From Allobosea sp. TND4EK4 (GTDB lineage: Bacteria; Pseudomonadota; Alphaproteobacteria; Rhizobiales; Beijerinckiaceae): 64,000 bases of DNA. The notes under the pieces were generated by a model. It saw only the letters and a list, made by a program, of their open reading frames with translations, made no database searches and was not told the DNA's origin. The translations under genes and the position numbers were made by a program. Of this stretch, positions 43,208 to 52,602 are shown piece by piece; within the stretch, counting starts at the first letter, position 1, and each line of letters starts with the position of its first letter. The stretch lies in the NCBI RefSeq assembly GCF_900156025.1, contig NZ_FTMO01000001.1, positions 1-64,000 of the forward strand, written 5' to 3'.

Positions 43208-45460
43208 TCAGACGTCGAAGCCGGCGAACGGTGACGGATCGAGGAAGCGCCGCAGCACGTTCTCGGTCACGCGGCTCACCGAATTCTCGTAATCATGGCA
43301 GGTCAGCGCGCAGGCCCAGGCGATCGAGCCGGTCGAGAACACCGCTCCGCCATTCGCCGTGGGCGAGAAGGCGAGATCGGCGCGCACCAGGGCGTTCTGA
43401 TCGCCCATCACGCCACGATGGAGCGTGCGCAGCTCTTCGAGAGTCGGCACGCCGCCATAGTCCAGCCTGTCGGCCGTGGCGAGCCGCAGCGTGTGAGGCG
43501 ACGTGCCGAGCGACGGCTCGACCCGGTCCACCTCGAGCCCGGCGGCGCCTCCGCCCCGCAGGCCGAAATCGCCGAGGGGCGCGTCGAGATCGACCCCCTC
43601 GACCAGCCATCCGACGCGCGGGTCGCGGGCGTCGCCCAGCCACTCATAGGGATAGGACCGCGTGAAGACCTGCGCATCGAAGCCGACGCCGACGAGCCGC
43701 TGGGGCGGTCTGCCATGGGTGCGCCAGAGCCCGGAGGGCTCCCCGGTGAAGGACAGCCCGTTCTCGCCCGCCTCCCCTTCCCAGGTGCGCAGGCCGCTCA
43801 TCCCGCGGCGAATCTCCATCTCATGCGGACGGGTCGGGTGCCAGGCGATACGCCAGTAGAAGCCGTTTCCGCCGAGATAGATATGCCGGCCGCCGCCACG
43901 CTGATAGGCATCGAAGGCCTCGATCATGTTGAGGCTGTAATACTCCGGATGCGTCGGGGTGATCACGCAATCATAGGCCTTCAGCAGCTGCGCGCCGTGT
44001 CGATCGATGTCGCAATCGGTGATGACCTCGTAGTCGAAGCCGCGCTGCTCGAGCCAGTCGATGATATGGGTATCGTTGACGTAGTTGAAGGTGTTGCCGA
44101 GCGGTCGCATGTTCAGGATCGGCCTCCTGGCGGTTGAATAGCACCAGCCGCTGCCGTCGCTATGCGTGTCGTAGGTCGAGAGGCCGAGCTCGCGATGCTC
44201 CTGCAGATAGGCGTCGTCGCGCGAGAGCGCGATCACCCCTTCCAGCATCGCCTCGGCATGCACCTGGTCGAGCCTGAGGGCGCTGTTGGCATAGGCCTGA
44301 TAGGTGGCGGTTGAAGCCACGAGCGCGAGCTTCGACCTGGCCTTGCCCAGCGGGGTGCGCACGAAGAAGGAGACATAGCTCTCGACGGGGTCCTCGCTGC
44401 CCTCCCGCTCAGTCAGCCTCAGCGCATAGAAGCCGCTGCGCCAGTCGCTTGGTACGATGAATTCCAGGCCGGGCTCCCATTCGCAATCGGCCATGTCGTC
44501 GCTGTGGAAATGGATCGCTCCGTAGAGCTCCGGCCGCTCGCGCCACTGGACCACCGAGCCGTCCCAGTTGGCGCCGGTCATGGCGCGCATCGGCATGTTT
44601 CGCAGCGTGCCGTCCAGCCGGTTGGTCGACAGGTCGTGAATGGTGGCGCTATCCATCTCGCGCGAAAAATCCCAGGCGCCGATCAGCGCGGGGTCGGCAG
44701 GCGACGGCGCCAGCGTTTCGCAGGCGCGGCGCAGCGCTTCTTCCGGCAAGGCCGCCGCGAACAGGCGGGGCCTGTCGATCTTGCCGTCGTAATGGCCTTC
44801 GGTCAGCGGCATCCCGCCATCCGTCTTCGCATGCGCGGCGAAGACGAGGGCAGTCTCCTTCGGCCATGAGAGATTGGCCGGCGCCTTCCCCGCTGCCGTA
44901 CCGCTGATGTCACGGCCGCCCTGCGGATCGAGGCTTCGCTGGGTCAAGGCGACGGCTCCGGACTGCGCGTCGTAGCTGATCGCGACGAACAGCCATTCGC
45001 GCTCGAGCACAGGCTTCGCGGCCCGGACCCTTGCCTGGCCGGCGCTCCCTGCAACGTGGAAGATGAGGTGCCCGGACTCGTCGAGACCGAGGCGCCAGCC
45101 CTCTGCAAGATCGGCCCGCCAACGCGACAGGATCGTCTGTGCGCGCTCGCGCGGCGCCGTCGGCCAGATGAAGCAGCCGGCCGAGAGGCTCGCGGGCGAC
45201 AGCGCCGGCGCATCGGCGATGATCGCGCAGGCGCCCGGATGGATCGGCTGCTCGCACAGCGCGACCGGCCCGTCGATGGGCGTGCCGGGCACGTCGAGCT
45301 TCAGCCCCGGCCCATCGGGATCCGGGTCGGCGCAGCGCACGCGCACGACCGTCGCGTTCGCTCGCTCCAGCTCCGGGGCGGACAGGTGGAAGCGGACGGT
45401 TTCGCCCGGCGAGACGACGAGCGGCCAAGCGTAGCCGAGAACGGCAGTGGTATCTCTCAT
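43208..45460 (-). CDS. N,N-dimethylformamidase-like amidohydrolase, large subunit
   Basis: 750 aa, about the length of DmfA2. The N-terminal half is lectin/LamG-like (GCFIWPTAPRERAQTILSRW, HYDGKIDRPRLF); the C-terminal half is the catalytic domain. Tyr390 (ATYQAY), Tyr430 (STYDTHSDG), His504 and Glu506 (THPEYYS) match the tyrosine, histidine and glutamate iron-site residues described for Paracoccus DMFase. DMFase cleaves N,N-dimethylformamide to dimethylamine and formate, but homologues in other clusters may act on other amides. The small subunit gene lies 13 bp upstream and an importer operon precedes both. Actual substrate unknown. Confidence 0.85.
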   Translation of the reverse strand: MRDTTAVLGYAWPLVVSPGETVRFHLSAPELERANATVVRVRCADPDPDGPGLKLDVPGTPIDGPVALCEQPIHPGACAIIADAPALSPASLSAGCFIWPTAPRERAQTILSRWRADLAEGWRLGLDESGHLIFHVAGSAGQARVRAAKPVLEREWLFVAISYDAQSGAVALTQRSLDPQGGRDISGTAAGKAPANLSWPKETALVFAAHAKTDGGMPLTEGHYDGKIDRPRLFAAALPEEALRRACETLAPSPADPALIGAWDFSREMDSATIHDLSTNRLDGTLRNMPMRAMTGANWDGSVVQWRERPELYGAIHFHSDDMADCEWEPGLEFIVPSDWRSGFYALRLTEREGSEDPVESYVSFFVRTPLGKARSKLALVASTATYQAYANSALRLDQVHAEAMLEGVIALSRDDAYLQEHRELGLSTYDTHSDGSGWCYSTARRPILNMRPLGNTFNYVNDTHIIDWLEQRGFDYEVITDCDIDRHGAQLLKAYDCVITPTHPEYYSLNMIEAFDAYQRGGGRHIYLGGNGFYWRIAWHPTRPHEMEIRRGMSGLRTWEGEAGENGLSFTGEPSGLWRTHGRPPQRLVGVGFDAQVFTRSYPYEWLGDARDPRVGWLVEGVDLDAPLGDFGLRGGGAAGLEVDRVEPSLGTSPHTLRLATADRLDYGGVPTLEELRTLHRGVMGDQNALVRADLAFSPTANGGAVFSTGSIAWACALTCHDYENSVSRVTENVLRRFLDPSPFAGFDV

Positions 45461-45473
45461 GGCGCGTGCCTTC

Positions 45474-45800
45474 TCAGTCCAGTGTCTGGCCGGTCAGCGC
45501 TTCCCAGCGCATCGCGAAGACGGCCCACTCCGCCTCGGCCAGGCTGGTGAAGACGCGGTTCGGAAAGGTCTCGATCGGCGCGCCCCGTCGGCCGGGCAGG
45601 CGCGCGAGCATCCAGCGGCGGCCGGGCTCCAGCGTGATCAGCACATGGCGCTTGCCGACTCCGGTCCAGCGCATGCGATGCAGCAGCCGCTGCAGGTCGT
45701 GGCTGTGCGGACCCCGTGGCATGGCCCTCATCTCCGCGACGAGATCCTGGCGTGCGGGATCGACAAGCCAGTGCGCGGCTTCGGGATAGTTCACGAGCAT
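45474..45800 (-). CDS. N,N-dimethylformamidase-like small subunit
   Basis: 108 aa. It matches the small DmfA1 subunit: a HVLITLEPGRRWMLARLPGR strand, then FPNRVFTSLAEAEWAVFAMRWEALTG. Family members are ~130 aa, so this one is slightly short at the N-terminus. The small subunit caps the catalytic domain in the heterotetramer. The start has AGAGG about eight bases upstream. Pairing with the large subunit 13 bp downstream makes the call much firmer than the sequence alone. Confidence 0.75.
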   Translation of the reverse strand: MLVNYPEAAHWLVDPARQDLVAEMRAMPRGPHSHDLQRLLHRMRWTGVGKRHVLITLEPGRRWMLARLPGRRGAPIETFPNRVFTSLAEAEWAVFAMRWEALTGQTLD

Positions 45801-45858
45801 CGGCGGACACCTCTGCGGGATGACCGGCGCCGCCGCGGCGGCGCCGTTGGGACAGCCC

Positions 45859-46932
45859 TTATTTCGTCAGCCAGGTCACCCAGCGCTCGCGCAGCGCGGT
45901 GCGGTTCGCGGCGATCCAGTCGTAATCGGCGATCACGAGCTTCGACCAGTTATCGGGCCAGGACGGGCGGAAGCGGCGCTCCTCCGGCGGGATCAGATTC
46001 GGTGCCTCGCGGTTGTTGGAGTCGAAGGAGACCTTCTCGCTGAACGCGGCATGCTCCTTGCCGTCCTGCACGAAGAAATCGAGGAACTTGACGCCGTTCT
46101 GCGCATTCGGGCTGCCCTTCAGCACGGCCCAGTTGCCGACGTCGCGGATCGCCTGGTTCCAGGTGAAGTCGAACTCCCCGCTCTTGGCGAGCGGCACCGA
46201 ACGGCTGGAGTAGACCATCATCATCACGGCATCGCCGCCGCGCATGATCTGCATCGCGTTGTCGCCGCTCTTCCACCAGGCAGCGATCTGCGGCTTCAGC
46301 GCATCCAGCTTCTTGTAGGCCCGGTCGAGATCCATCGGGAAGGCCTTGTCCGGCGCGACCCCGTCGGCGAGCAGCGCAGCCAGTGGCACCCACCATTCGC
46401 GGTCGCCCGTGTCCGGCAACGAGCGGGGGCCAGGGAACTTGGCGGTGTCGAAGAAATCCGTCCAGGATTGCGGGCCGCCATTCGGGAAGGCCTTCTTGCT
46501 CCAGGTCAGCGCCATGCCGCCGGCGGTGCGGATGATGCCGCGCGGGAAGCAGGCGTTCGGCAGCGCATGGGCGACGATGCCCGGCATTCCGGCGCAGTCG
46601 ATCGGCTCCAGGATGTCGGCATGCTGGATCAGGTCCGGCGGCGTCGCGGTGACGACGTCGAACGGGATGTTGCCGCTGCGCTGGCCGGCACGGGCGCGCG
46701 CCCACTGGTCCGGAAGCTCGATCGGCACCGAGCGGACCTTGATGCCTGTCTGCTCCTCGAAGCGTTTGTAGAAATGCTCCTGCAGGCTGCGTTCCATCAG
46801 GCCGCCGGTGGTGGCGACGATCACCTCCTTGGATTGGGCGAGCGCCCTTCCGCCGATGGCGAAGGTCGTCACACCCAGCGCACCGGCCAGGACATGGCGT
46901 CGTGTGGTTGTAAGCTTGCTGTCTTTGGTCAT
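45859..46932 (-). CDS. ABC transporter substrate-binding protein, PotD/spermidine-putrescine type
   Basis: 357 aa with a Tat signal: TTRRHVLAGALGVTTFAIGG then ALAQ cleavage. Periplasmic-binding-protein fold of the extracellular solute-binding (PotD/AfuA-like) class: VIVATTGGLMERSLQEHFYK, FDVVTATPPDLI, GGDAVMMMVYS. It should capture the cluster's substrate in the periplasm and deliver it to the two permeases upstream. PotD relatives bind polyamines and other small cations, so an amine-bearing substrate is likely. Confidence 0.88.
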   Translation of the reverse strand: MTKDSKLTTTRRHVLAGALGVTTFAIGGRALAQSKEVIVATTGGLMERSLQEHFYKRFEEQTGIKVRSVPIELPDQWARARAGQRSGNIPFDVVTATPPDLIQHADILEPIDCAGMPGIVAHALPNACFPRGIIRTAGGMALTWSKKAFPNGGPQSWTDFFDTAKFPGPRSLPDTGDREWWVPLAALLADGVAPDKAFPMDLDRAYKKLDALKPQIAAWWKSGDNAMQIMRGGDAVMMMVYSSRSVPLAKSGEFDFTWNQAIRDVGNWAVLKGSPNAQNGVKFLDFFVQDGKEHAAFSEKVSFDSNNREAPNLIPPEERRFRPSWPDNWSKLVIADYDWIAANRTALRERWVTWLTK

Positions 46933-46983
46933 CGCGAGGCTCCCCTTGTTGCCTTCGGATTCGGGACGGCGGTGATGGCTGGT

Positions 46984-47814
46984 TCAGTCCGTTGCCGTTC
47001 TGGTGCGGCGGTCGAGACGGCTCTTGATCAAGTGGCTGCCGACGAGCGCGACGATCGTCAGCAGCGTCAGCATGGTGGCGACGGCGGCGAGCGTCGGCGA
47101 GACGTTGTAATCGATGTCCTCGAACATCTTCCGCGGCAGGGTCTTGCGATCGAGGTTGGAGATGAAGAACGACACCACCGCCTCGTCGAAGGAGATGATG
47201 AAGGCAAAGAGCGCCGCCGAAACAACGCCGGGCGCGATCAGCGGCAAGGTAACATGGCGGAAGGTCCGCAGCGGCCCCGCCCCGCAGGACAGCGCGGCCC
47301 GTTCCAGATCGGCGTCGAAGCGGTAGAGCGCCGCCAGCACCGTGAAGACCACGAAAGGCAGCGCGAGGATCGTGTGCGCCATCGCAAATCCCAGCAGCGT
47401 GCCGGTCAGCCGCAATTGCTCGAAGACCAGGAACATCGCCACGGCCAGCGCGATATGCGGCACGATGACCGGCCCGATCACCAGCAGTTCCACCAGCCCC
47501 TTGCCCGGCAGGCGCCCACGCACCAGCGCCAGCGCCAGCATGGTGCCGACGACGGTGGCGGCGATCGTCGTGACGACGCCGATCTCGAGGCTGAACAGCG
47601 TGGCGTTGATCCAGTCGGCATCGCCGAAATACTCGGCGTACCAGCGCAACGAAAAGCCGTTCGGCGGAAAACGCAGATAGCGCTCGGGCCCCACCGACAT
47701 CGGCATGATGACCAGTGTCGGCAGCAGCAGGAACACCGTGACGGCATAGGCGACGGCGCCGATCGCGGCGCGGCCGGCATGGCGGGACGAACCCTGGCGA
47801 TGTTGCGCGCTCAT
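46984..47814 (-). CDS. ABC transporter permease, PotC-like
   Basis: 276 aa from the ATG at 47814, which overlaps the stop of the preceding permease (ATGA). Six membrane segments are recognisable (GAVAYAVTVFLLLPTLVIMP; TIAATVVGTMLALALV; VELLVIGPVIVPHIALAVAM; ILALPFVVFTVLAALY; VVSAALFAFIISFDEAVVSF; LAAVATMLTLLTIVALVGSH). The permease EAA loop reads ERAALSCGAGPLRTFRHVTLPLI. Partner of the ATPase at 48677. Confidence 0.9.
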   Translation of the reverse strand: MSAQHRQGSSRHAGRAAIGAVAYAVTVFLLLPTLVIMPMSVGPERYLRFPPNGFSLRWYAEYFGDADWINATLFSLEIGVVTTIAATVVGTMLALALVRGRLPGKGLVELLVIGPVIVPHIALAVAMFLVFEQLRLTGTLLGFAMAHTILALPFVVFTVLAALYRFDADLERAALSCGAGPLRTFRHVTLPLIAPGVVSAALFAFIISFDEAVVSFFISNLDRKTLPRKMFEDIDYNVSPTLAAVATMLTLLTIVALVGSHLIKSRLDRRTRTATD

Positions 47815-48680
47815 GCCGACCCCACGAAGCGGTCGAGCCGGACCGCGCGTTTGAACAGGATCGCGATCAGAAGGACGAAGGCCAGGAGCACGCCAACGAG
47901 CGCGCCGGCGAAGGACCAGTCGAGCATCTCGCGCACCTGCTGGGACACCAGCGTCGCGATCATCATCTGTTGCGGCCCGCCGATCAGCGCTGGAGTGACG
48001 AAGAAGCCGAGCGCCAGCAGGAACACCATCAGGCAGCCCGAGGTCACGCCCGGCAGCGACAGCGGGAAGATCACCTCGCGGAAGGTCGCCCATTCCGAGG
48101 CCCCCAGCATCTGCGCCGCACGGCTGTAATCGTCCGGGATGCCGCGCAGCGCCGAAAAGATCGGCAGTACCATGAAGGGCAGGAGGACGTGGCTCATCGC
48201 CAGCACGACGGCGCCCTCTGTATAGAGCAGCCGCAACGGCTCCGATGTGATGCCGGCGCCCATCAGGAGCTGGTTGATCACCCCGTTCTTCTGCAGCAGC
48301 ACCATCCAGGCATAGGTGCGCACGAGGACCGAGGTCCAGAGCGGCAGCAGCACCGATGCGACAAGGATGGCGAGCTTCAGGCCGCTGCTGCGCGCCATCA
48401 ACCAGGCGAGAGGCCAGGCCAGCAGCAGCGTCAGCACCGTGACAGACGCCGCGATGCGCAGCGTGCGCAGCATCACCCGCAGATAGACCGGCTCGGTCAC
48501 CGCCCGCTCGTAGTGAGCGAGCGTCGGCGCCGGCAGGAAGAGGCTTTCATGCAACAGCGATCCAAGCGGCAGGATGAAGGCGACGAAAGCCAGGATCAGG
48601 AACGGCGCCGCAAGAGCCAGGCTCGCGACCTCGCTGTAATGACGCCCGCCGAGCAGCCATCGTGCCGGGCGGGCGCTCAT
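47811..48680 (-). CDS. ABC transporter permease, PotB-like
   Basis: 289 aa from the ATG at 48680, overlapping the stop of the ATPase gene by four bases (ATGA); a much longer open frame upstream is not the true start. Six membrane helices and the EAA loop (SRAAQMLGASEWATFREVIF PLSL region) of a PotB-type permease. Forms the channel with the PotC-like subunit. Confidence 0.9.
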   Translation of the reverse strand: MSARPARWLLGGRHYSEVASLALAAPFLILAFVAFILPLGSLLHESLFLPAPTLAHYERAVTEPVYLRVMLRTLRIAASVTVLTLLLAWPLAWLMARSSGLKLAILVASVLLPLWTSVLVRTYAWMVLLQKNGVINQLLMGAGITSEPLRLLYTEGAVVLAMSHVLLPFMVLPIFSALRGIPDDYSRAAQMLGASEWATFREVIFPLSLPGVTSGCLMVFLLALGFFVTPALIGGPQQMMIATLVSQQVREMLDWSFAGALVGVLLAFVLLIAILFKRAVRLDRFVGSA

Positions 48681-49780
48681 GCGGCATCTCCGAAGGCCCT
48701 GGCATCCTCGGCCCGCCAGCTCAGGCCCACTGCCTCCCCGATCGCGGGCGAGCCGCCGGCTCCGCCGGCCGGAACGCGCAGCCGAAGGGTCTGCCCGGAC
48801 GGCGTCGCCAGCAGCAGCGTGGTGGCGTTGCCGGCGTAAATCGCCTCTTCCACCCGCGCCGGCAGGCCGCCTCCCGCCTCGACGAGGCTTAGCCGCTCGG
48901 GGCGGATCGCGATCTTCACCGGCACTCCCTCCGCAAGCGCTCCAACGGCGAGCGCCTCGACGGCATGCCCGCAAGCGAGCGCGACGGAGATGCGTTGCCC
49001 GGCGACGCCGGCGCAGAGCGTCCGGCCCGCGCAGAAATTGGTCTCACCGATGAAGCCGGCGACGAAAGCCGTCCGCGGCGTCTCGTAGAGGTCGTGCGGC
49101 GAGCCGATCTGCTGCAGCCGTCCGTGGTCGAGCACCGCGACGCGGTCGGCCATCGTCAGCGCTTCGGTCTGGTCGTGGGTGACGAAGACGACGGTCACGC
49201 CGATCTCGCGCTGGAGATGCTTGGTCTCGATCTGCATCTCCTCCCGGAGATTCTTGTCGAGCGCCGAGAGCGGCTCGTCCATCAGCAGGACACGGGGCTT
49301 GTAGACAATGGCGCGCGCGATTGCGACGCGCTGCTGCTGGCCACCCGAGAGCTGCGAGGGCTTTCGCTCGCCGTAGCCGTCGAGCCGCACGGTCGACAGT
49401 GCCGCCCGCGCCCGCTCCTCCCGCTCGGCGCGTCCGACGCCGCGCATCTTCAGCGGGAAGGCGATGTTCTCGAGCACGCTCATATGCGGGAACAGCGTGT
49501 ATTTCTGGAAGACCATCCCGAGATTGCGCCGGCTCGGCGGAACCCAGGTGATGTCCTCGCCGCCGACGCGGATGCGACCCTCGTCCGGATACTCGAAGCC
49601 GGCGATCGCCATGAGGATGGTCGTCTTGCCGGAGCCGGACGGGCCGAGCAGCGCCAGGAACTCGCCCGGTTCCACGGCGAGCGAGACGCTGTCCACCGCC
49701 TTCACCGCGCCGAACCGCTTCACAAGGCCGTCGATCTCGATGCCGATGGAGCGGCTGGACAGGTCGGCAGGCTGCAGCAT
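48677..49780 (-). CDS. ABC transporter ATP-binding protein, PotA-like
   Basis: 367 aa. Walker A GPSGSGKTT, Q-loop VFQKYTLFPHMSV, signature LSGGQQQRVAIARA, Walker B VLLMDEPLSALD, H-loop VTHDQTEA, and a C-terminal TOBE regulatory domain. First gene of the six-gene operon ATPase-permease-permease-binding protein-DmfA1-DmfA2, read from a promoter that carries a GATATATC operator 24 bp upstream of the start. Confidence 0.92.
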   Translation of the reverse strand: MLQPADLSSRSIGIEIDGLVKRFGAVKAVDSVSLAVEPGEFLALLGPSGSGKTTILMAIAGFEYPDEGRIRVGGEDITWVPPSRRNLGMVFQKYTLFPHMSVLENIAFPLKMRGVGRAEREERARAALSTVRLDGYGERKPSQLSGGQQQRVAIARAIVYKPRVLLMDEPLSALDKNLREEMQIETKHLQREIGVTVVFVTHDQTEALTMADRVAVLDHGRLQQIGSPHDLYETPRTAFVAGFIGETNFCAGRTLCAGVAGQRISVALACGHAVEALAVGALAEGVPVKIAIRPERLSLVEAGGGLPARVEEAIYAGNATTLLLATPSGQTLRLRVPAGGAGGSPAIGEAVGLSWRAEDARAFGDAA

Positions 49781-49803
49781 GAAATCCCCTTATGGCCGAA
49801 AAG

Positions 49804-49821
49804 AATATTTGATATATCGAA
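49804..49821. promoter_or_regulatory. Putative GntR operator, copy 2
   Basis: AATATTTGATATATCGAA, with the near-perfect palindrome TTTGATATATCGAA. Upstream of the ABC/DMFase operon and in the same intergenic space as the divergent GntR gene. Confidence 0.6.
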
Positions 49822-49969
49822 GTTGGCAAGCCCCAATCGCCGGGGCTCGCTCCGCCCGCCAGCGCGCGGCGGCCAGCCCCGTTTTTCGCCGGATTTTCGC
49901 GTTTCGGGCTGGGTTCATTTGTTTTATGGGTGGCGTCCGGCCTGCCACCAGGGCCTTCGAGGATGCAGC

Positions 49970-50725
49970 GTGACGAACGCGGACGACAACTTTCTGCAGG
50001 GCGGCGCGATCGAGCCCGTGGCGCGCGACAGCCTGACGCGCATCGTCTACAACAACCTGCGCGTGGCGCTGATGGAAGGCCGGTTCTGGCCGGGCCATCG
50101 CTTCAAGATCCGCGAGCTGGCCGCCTCGATGCACGTATCCGAGACGCCGATCCGCGAGGCGCTGATGCAGCTCGTGCGCGCCCGAGCGCTGGAGCTGATC
50201 GACGGACGCTCGATCATCGTCGCGCATATGTCCCTCGCCCAGTATCTCGAGCTCCGGACGATCAGGCTCTTCCTCGAAGGGCTCGCCGCCGAGAACGCGA
50301 CGCCCAGGATCGGCGATGACGGCATCGATCAGATGGCGGCCCTGCATCAGGAACTCGTCGCCGCCGAAGCGGAGGGGCGCTGGTCGGACGCGGTCAGGGC
50401 GAACTGGCGCTTCCACCACCGGCTCTACGAGGCAGCGGAGATGCCGGAACTGCTCGCCATCCTCGACGACATCTGGATGCGCAACGGCCCACTGCTCAAC
50501 TACCACTATCCCCATGCGGCGCCGACCTATCCCGGGCCTCACGAGCATCTCCACATCCTCGAGAGGCTGCGCGCGCGAGATGGAGCGGGCGTGCGCGACG
50601 CCGTCCAGACTGACATGCGCCAGGGCGGGGTCAAGCTCGTGCAATTGCTCGAATCCGTCGGCGACACCCGCAAGCTCGCCCGCGACGCCGTCCCGCATCA
50701 GCCGCCTCCGCGCGCGTCGCGATAG
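49970..50725 (+). CDS. GntR-family transcriptional regulator (FadR/FCD subfamily)
   Basis: 251 aa from a GTG start with GAGG eight bases upstream. Winged HTH at ~15-75 (IVYNNLRVALMEGRFWPGHR, FKIRELAASMHVSETPIREA) and an FCD effector domain with metal-type residues (ELRTIRLFLEGLAAENA, NWRFHHRLYEAAEMPELL, HEHLHILERLRARDG). It probably represses the surrounding operons through the GATATATC operators and is released by a pathway intermediate. It is divergent from the ABC operon. The 3' end overlaps the convergent transketolase gene by 28 bp. Confidence 0.9.
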   Translation: MTNADDNFLQGGAIEPVARDSLTRIVYNNLRVALMEGRFWPGHRFKIRELAASMHVSETPIREALMQLVRARALELIDGRSIIVAHMSLAQYLELRTIRLFLEGLAAENATPRIGDDGIDQMAALHQELVAAEAEGRWSDAVRANWRFHHRLYEAAEMPELLAILDDIWMRNGPLLNYHYPHAAPTYPGPHEHLHILERLRARDGAGVRDAVQTDMRQGGVKLVQLLESVGDTRKLARDAVPHQPPPRASR

Positions 50726-51690
50726 GCCTGCGCGATCGCCTCGGCCGTCAGCCCATAGCGCGCGAAGAGATAGGGCGTCGTGCCGCCTTCGGCGAAGACG
50801 TCGCGCACGCCGACGCGACGGAAGCCCGTCCGGACCCCGGCTTCCATCAGCAACTCGGCGACGGCGCTGCCGAGACCGCCGATGATGGAGTGGTTCTCGG
50901 CAGTCACCACGGCGCGCAGGCCGGTCGCGATCTCGGCGATGGCCGGGTCCAGCGGCTTCAGTGTCGGCACATCCGCCACGCCAACGGTTAGGCCCTCCGC
51001 CGCCAGGATCTCGGCGGCTGCCAGAGACGCCTCGACCATCATCCCGCAGGCGAGCAGCAGGCCCTCGCCAGGCGTGCGCAGCACCCGCATGCGCCCGAGC
51101 GGCAGGGCGCCCTCCTCGGCGACGATACCGGCCTCGGTCCCGTCCGCTCGCTTCAGGCGCAGATAGACCGGCCCGTCATGGGCGAGCGCGGCTCGCACGG
51201 CCGCTGGCACGGCCGCCGGACCGCTGGGCTCGATCGCCGTCATGTTCGGCAGCGCCCGCATCAGAGCGACGTCGTCGATCGCCTGATGCGACACCCCCAG
51301 CATCGTCGTCAGCCCCGGGATCACGCCGACGATCTTCACCGGCAGGTTGGGATAGGCGACCTGCATCGCGATCTGGTCGTAGCAGCGCCGGGTGGCGAAG
51401 ACGCAGAAGGAGTGGACGAAGGGGATCTCACCGCTGCGGGCCATGCCGCCGGCGAGCCCGATCATGTTGGCCTCCGCGATGCCGACCTGATGGAATCGCC
51501 CCGGCAACGCATCGCGGAAGAGATCGGTCTCGGTCGAGAGCGTGAGGTCGGCGGTCAGGCAGACGATGCGGGGGTCCTGCCGGGCGAGTTCCAGCAGCGT
51601 CTCGCCATAGAATTTGCGGGCCGGTGCGGCCGCGGCCCCGCGCTGGTTGAAATCCTCGACGGCCAATGATTGCGATGTGGCGGAGGTCAT
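50698..51690 (-). CDS. Transketolase, C-terminal subunit (split type)
   Basis: 330 aa with the pyrimidine-binding and C-terminal domains of a transketolase: FHQVGIAEANMIGLAGGMA (catalytic Glu), PFVHSFCVFATRRCYDQIAM, GLTTMLGVSHQAIDDVALMR and the C-terminal AENHSIIGGLGSAVAELL. It acts with the N-terminal subunit gene upstream, which it overlaps by four bases (ATGA). Split transketolases in catabolic clusters often work on sugar acids or apiose-like pentoses rather than in the pentose phosphate pathway. Confidence 0.9.
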   Translation of the reverse strand: MTSATSQSLAVEDFNQRGAAAAPARKFYGETLLELARQDPRIVCLTADLTLSTETDLFRDALPGRFHQVGIAEANMIGLAGGMARSGEIPFVHSFCVFATRRCYDQIAMQVAYPNLPVKIVGVIPGLTTMLGVSHQAIDDVALMRALPNMTAIEPSGPAAVPAAVRAALAHDGPVYLRLKRADGTEAGIVAEEGALPLGRMRVLRTPGEGLLLACGMMVEASLAAAEILAAEGLTVGVADVPTLKPLDPAIAEIATGLRAVVTAENHSIIGGLGSAVAELLMEAGVRTGFRRVGVRDVFAEGGTTPYLFARYGLTAEAIAQAYRDARGGG

Positions 51691-52553
51691 GGGTGGCTCT
51701 CCATCGCCAGCGCCTTGCGTGCCATTGCTGCGACATCGTCCGGCAGCTTGAGATTATGAGCCAGAATACCTTCCAGCGCGGGGACACCCTTGCCGGGCAG
51801 CGTCCGCACGACGAGGCAGCTCGGCCGGCCCGGCGTCGTGCGCGCCCGGTCGAGCGCGGCGAGCAGCGCCGGGATGTCATGACCGTCCACGGCCTCCTGC
51901 GCCCATCCGAAGCTGGCGAATTTCCCGGCGATGGGCTCCAGTTTCACCACCGCGTCGACATGGCCTTCGACCTGCATGCGGTTGTCGTCGATCAGCAGGC
52001 ACAGATTGTCGAGGCCGAGGCTGCCGGCCAGCAGCGCCGCCTCCCAGACCTGCCCTTCCTGCAATTCGCCGTCGCCGAGCACGACATAGACCCGGGCGCC
52101 GTCCTGGCGCCGCCGGGCCGCGAGCGCCATGCCGATACCGACCGAAAGGCCCTGCCCCAGCGACCCGCAGGTCGCCTCGATCACCGTTCCGACCCGCTCC
52201 GATGCATTGACCTCGAAGGCCGAGCCGTCCTTGCAGTAGTCGGCGATCGCGTCTGTCGGCACGAGCCCCCGCTCGGCCAGCGTGGCATAGAAAATCGCCG
52301 TGTTGTGGGCCGTCGAGAGCAACAGGCGGTCCCGCGAGACCCAGTCCTGATCGGCCGGATCGAGCCGCAGCTCGGCGAAATAGAGCACGGCGAACAGGTC
52401 CGCCGCCCCAAGCCCCTGCTGAACATAGCCCTGCCCGGTCGGCGCGACGAGATCGATCACCTTGCGCCGCAACCTCAGCGCGATGCCGGCCAGCTCGGCC
52501 GGATCGCGGACGCGTCGCGCAGGCTGCCTGTCACCCCTTCCGTCGTCCAGCAT
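51687..52553 (-). CDS. Transketolase, N-terminal subunit (split type)
   Basis: 288 aa from the ATG at 52553, chosen because GGGGAGG lies six bases upstream; the frame is open to 52619 but that would cover the operator. Thiamine diphosphate site: GDGELQEGQVWEAA followed by LLIDDNRMQ. It also has GLGAADLFAVLYFAEL and LSTAHNTAIFYATLAERG as in transketolases. Forms a heteromer with the C-terminal subunit. Divergent from the OtnK-like kinase, sharing operator copy 3. Confidence 0.9.
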   Translation of the reverse strand: MLDDGRGDRQPARRVRDPAELAGIALRLRRKVIDLVAPTGQGYVQQGLGAADLFAVLYFAELRLDPADQDWVSRDRLLLSTAHNTAIFYATLAERGLVPTDAIADYCKDGSAFEVNASERVGTVIEATCGSLGQGLSVGIGMALAARRRQDGARVYVVLGDGELQEGQVWEAALLAGSLGLDNLCLLIDDNRMQVEGHVDAVVKLEPIAGKFASFGWAQEAVDGHDIPALLAALDRARTTPGRPSCLVVRTLPGKGVPALEGILAHNLKLPDDVAAMARKALAMESHP

Positions 52554-52602
52554 TATCGCCTCCCCTGTCCGGAGGCTCTTGCCAAGCCACGGATGCATGT
52601 CA

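Noticed and set aside
45820..48129. 769-codon plus-strand open frame across the ABC permease genes
   Set aside because: Histidine/arginine-rich shadow; the minus strand encodes a normal binding protein and permeases with four-base overlaps.
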